Assembly (NCBI GenBank): GCA_947453285.1 | Contig: CANGGA010000054.1 | Span: forward strand, 1 to 7,044 | Length of the DNA stretch: 7,044 nt | Reading direction: 5' to 3' | Origin: Microbacteriaceae bacterium | GTDB lineage: Bacteria; Actinomycetota; Actinomycetes; Actinomycetales; Microbacteriaceae | Shown: piece by piece, positions 6,329 to 7,044 of the stretch | Numbering within the stretch: position 1 is the first letter of the stretch | How the letters are laid out: each line of letters starts with the position of its first letter | Position numbers and translations under genes: made by a program | Notes under the pieces: model-generated | What the model was told of the DNA's origin: nothing | What the model saw: the letters and a program-made list of their open reading frames with translations, nothing else | Database searches by the model: none

Positions 6329-7044
6329 ATGCACAGAAAATACATTCGCCGCTGGCACAAACTTCTTTCTGCCAGCGCTTCACTAGTCGCAATTCTCGCC
6401 GGGCTTTTTGTGGCTCCGGCATCGGCGCAAGCCGGCCCGTCTGTCGACATGTTTTGGGCTGACGTCTCGCGCACCAATCAGTCGACCGCCTATTTCTATT
6501 TGATGACCTCTACACCGATTAGCAATCTCGATGCCGGTGATTTTCTGATAACTGGTTCTGCAACGGGTTGCACAATCGATGCCACATTTTCACCGAGTTC
6601 GTTTTTTGCCGTTGCCGTGAATAATTGCAGCGACGGTACCGTTGGTCTTCAACTCGGTGCAAACTCTGTTTCAGACCTGCACGGAGATTGGGGTCCGGAA
6701 TTTGGTTACCCGACAGACTTTACAATCATCGATCGCACCGCACCGAGTTTCGCATTTGAAAATGTGCCACTCGCAGTTGCAGATCCATCGTTCAACCTCG
6801 TGGCAACTGCGAGCGAAGACGTTTCGCAAATCACCTCGTTAGTCATCCCGACAATCAGCGGTGATGGCTGTTTCATTGCGGGCATCACCAAAGTGAATCA
6901 CACGTTGAGATTTGCTATCACCGGATGCAACCACGGTGCACAGGTGGTCGTCACGATTTATCAAGACAGCTTCGTCGACGCCACCGGAAACACCGGGCCG
7001 GCTGCCGATATCGTGAGCCCGACGATCAGCGTTGCTCCGATTGC
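6329..7044 (+). CDS. Secreted protein with Cys-paired Ig-like/beta-sandwich repeats (3' partial)
   Basis: Open frame of 238 complete codons from ATG 6329 that runs off the window end. The N-terminus is a clear signal peptide: basic n-region MHRKYIRRWHK, hydrophobic core at about 12-29, then APASA with likely cleavage after Ala33 (or Ala35); no lipobox Cys. Two related units of about 95-100 residues follow. Each has a Thr/Ser-rich beta-type pattern, a GC motif, a second Cys 19 residues later (81/100 and 181/200), and then a segment ending in D..G(N/D).GP before a D-x-T-A-P or S-P-T-type junction. The units resemble Ig-like repeats of large secreted actinobacterial proteins. One disulfide per repeat is inferred. 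Function is unknown: adhesin, surface layer or cell-wall protein are possible. An in-frame TTG at 6317, four bases after GGGAG, is an alternative start; an in-frame stop at 6287 limits further extension. GC is visibly lower than in icd. Confidence 0.8.
   Translation, partial: MHRKYIRRWHKLLSASASLVAILAGLFVAPASAQAGPSVDMFWADVSRTNQSTAYFYLMTSTPISNLDAGDFLITGSATGCTIDATFSPSSFFAVAVNNCSDGTVGLQLGANSVSDLHGDWGPEFGYPTDFTIIDRTAPSFAFENVPLAVADPSFNLVATASEDVSQITSLVIPTISGDGCFIAGITKVNHTLRFAITGCNHGAQVVVTIYQDSFVDATGNTGPAADIVSPTISVAPI

Noticed and set aside
6335..6367. Tat (twin-arginine) export signal in the last gene
   Set aside because: Arg7-Arg8 is present, but the context IRRWHKLL lacks the S-R-R-x-F-L-K pattern; an ordinary Sec signal is more likely.
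6642..6891. Two closed open frames (66 codons plus strand, 61 codons minus strand) near the right end
   Set aside because: Both overlap the longer signal-peptide-bearing frame from 6329 that stays open to the window edge and has coherent repeat structure; the shorter frames show no domain or start context.

Overview
The window looks like ordinary chromosome from a small-genome actinobacterium, most likely a Microbacteriaceae relative (for example the freshwater Luna/Rhodoluna/Aquiluna type). The basis is moderate GC, an isocitrate dehydrogenase of the actinobacterial/eukaryote-like 404-residue type, a lipoprotein GH13 amylase resembling actinobacterial enzymes, and an amylase promoter of the leaderless kind. 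The taxonomic call is an inference from protein resemblance and was not checked by a search.

Layout, left to right. (1) Positions 2-3513, + strand: two translationally coupled ABC half-transporters overlapping by ATGA. The first is cut at its N-terminus by the window edge. Their nucleotide-binding motifs are complementary: the first has a good LSGGQ but an Asp for the catalytic Glu, and the second has the Glu but a degenerate VSAGQ. This is the pattern of a heterodimeric exporter with one consensus and one degenerate ATP site. (2) Positions 3524-4954, - strand: a secreted, lipid-anchored alpha-amylase that converges on the ABC operon with only 10 bases between stop codons. (3) Positions 4955-5034: an 80-base divergent promoter region. 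(4) Positions 5035-6249, + strand: NADP-dependent isocitrate dehydrogenase, followed by a strong hairpin terminator. (5) Positions 6329-7044, + strand: the start of a secreted protein with Cys-paired beta-sandwich-like repeats, which runs off the right edge.

The genes are mostly independent functions: export of an unknown substrate, extracellular starch or glycogen breakdown, the TCA cycle with NADPH supply, and a surface or secreted protein. I see no mobile element, CRISPR array, tRNA or rRNA. I also see no clear novel multi-gene system. The most interesting points are the asymmetric ABC pair (with Glu at the Q-loop position of the first subunit), the apparently leaderless amylase with a lost chloride-site residue, and the repeat-bearing secreted protein whose start codon sits almost at the foot of the isocitrate dehydrogenase terminator.
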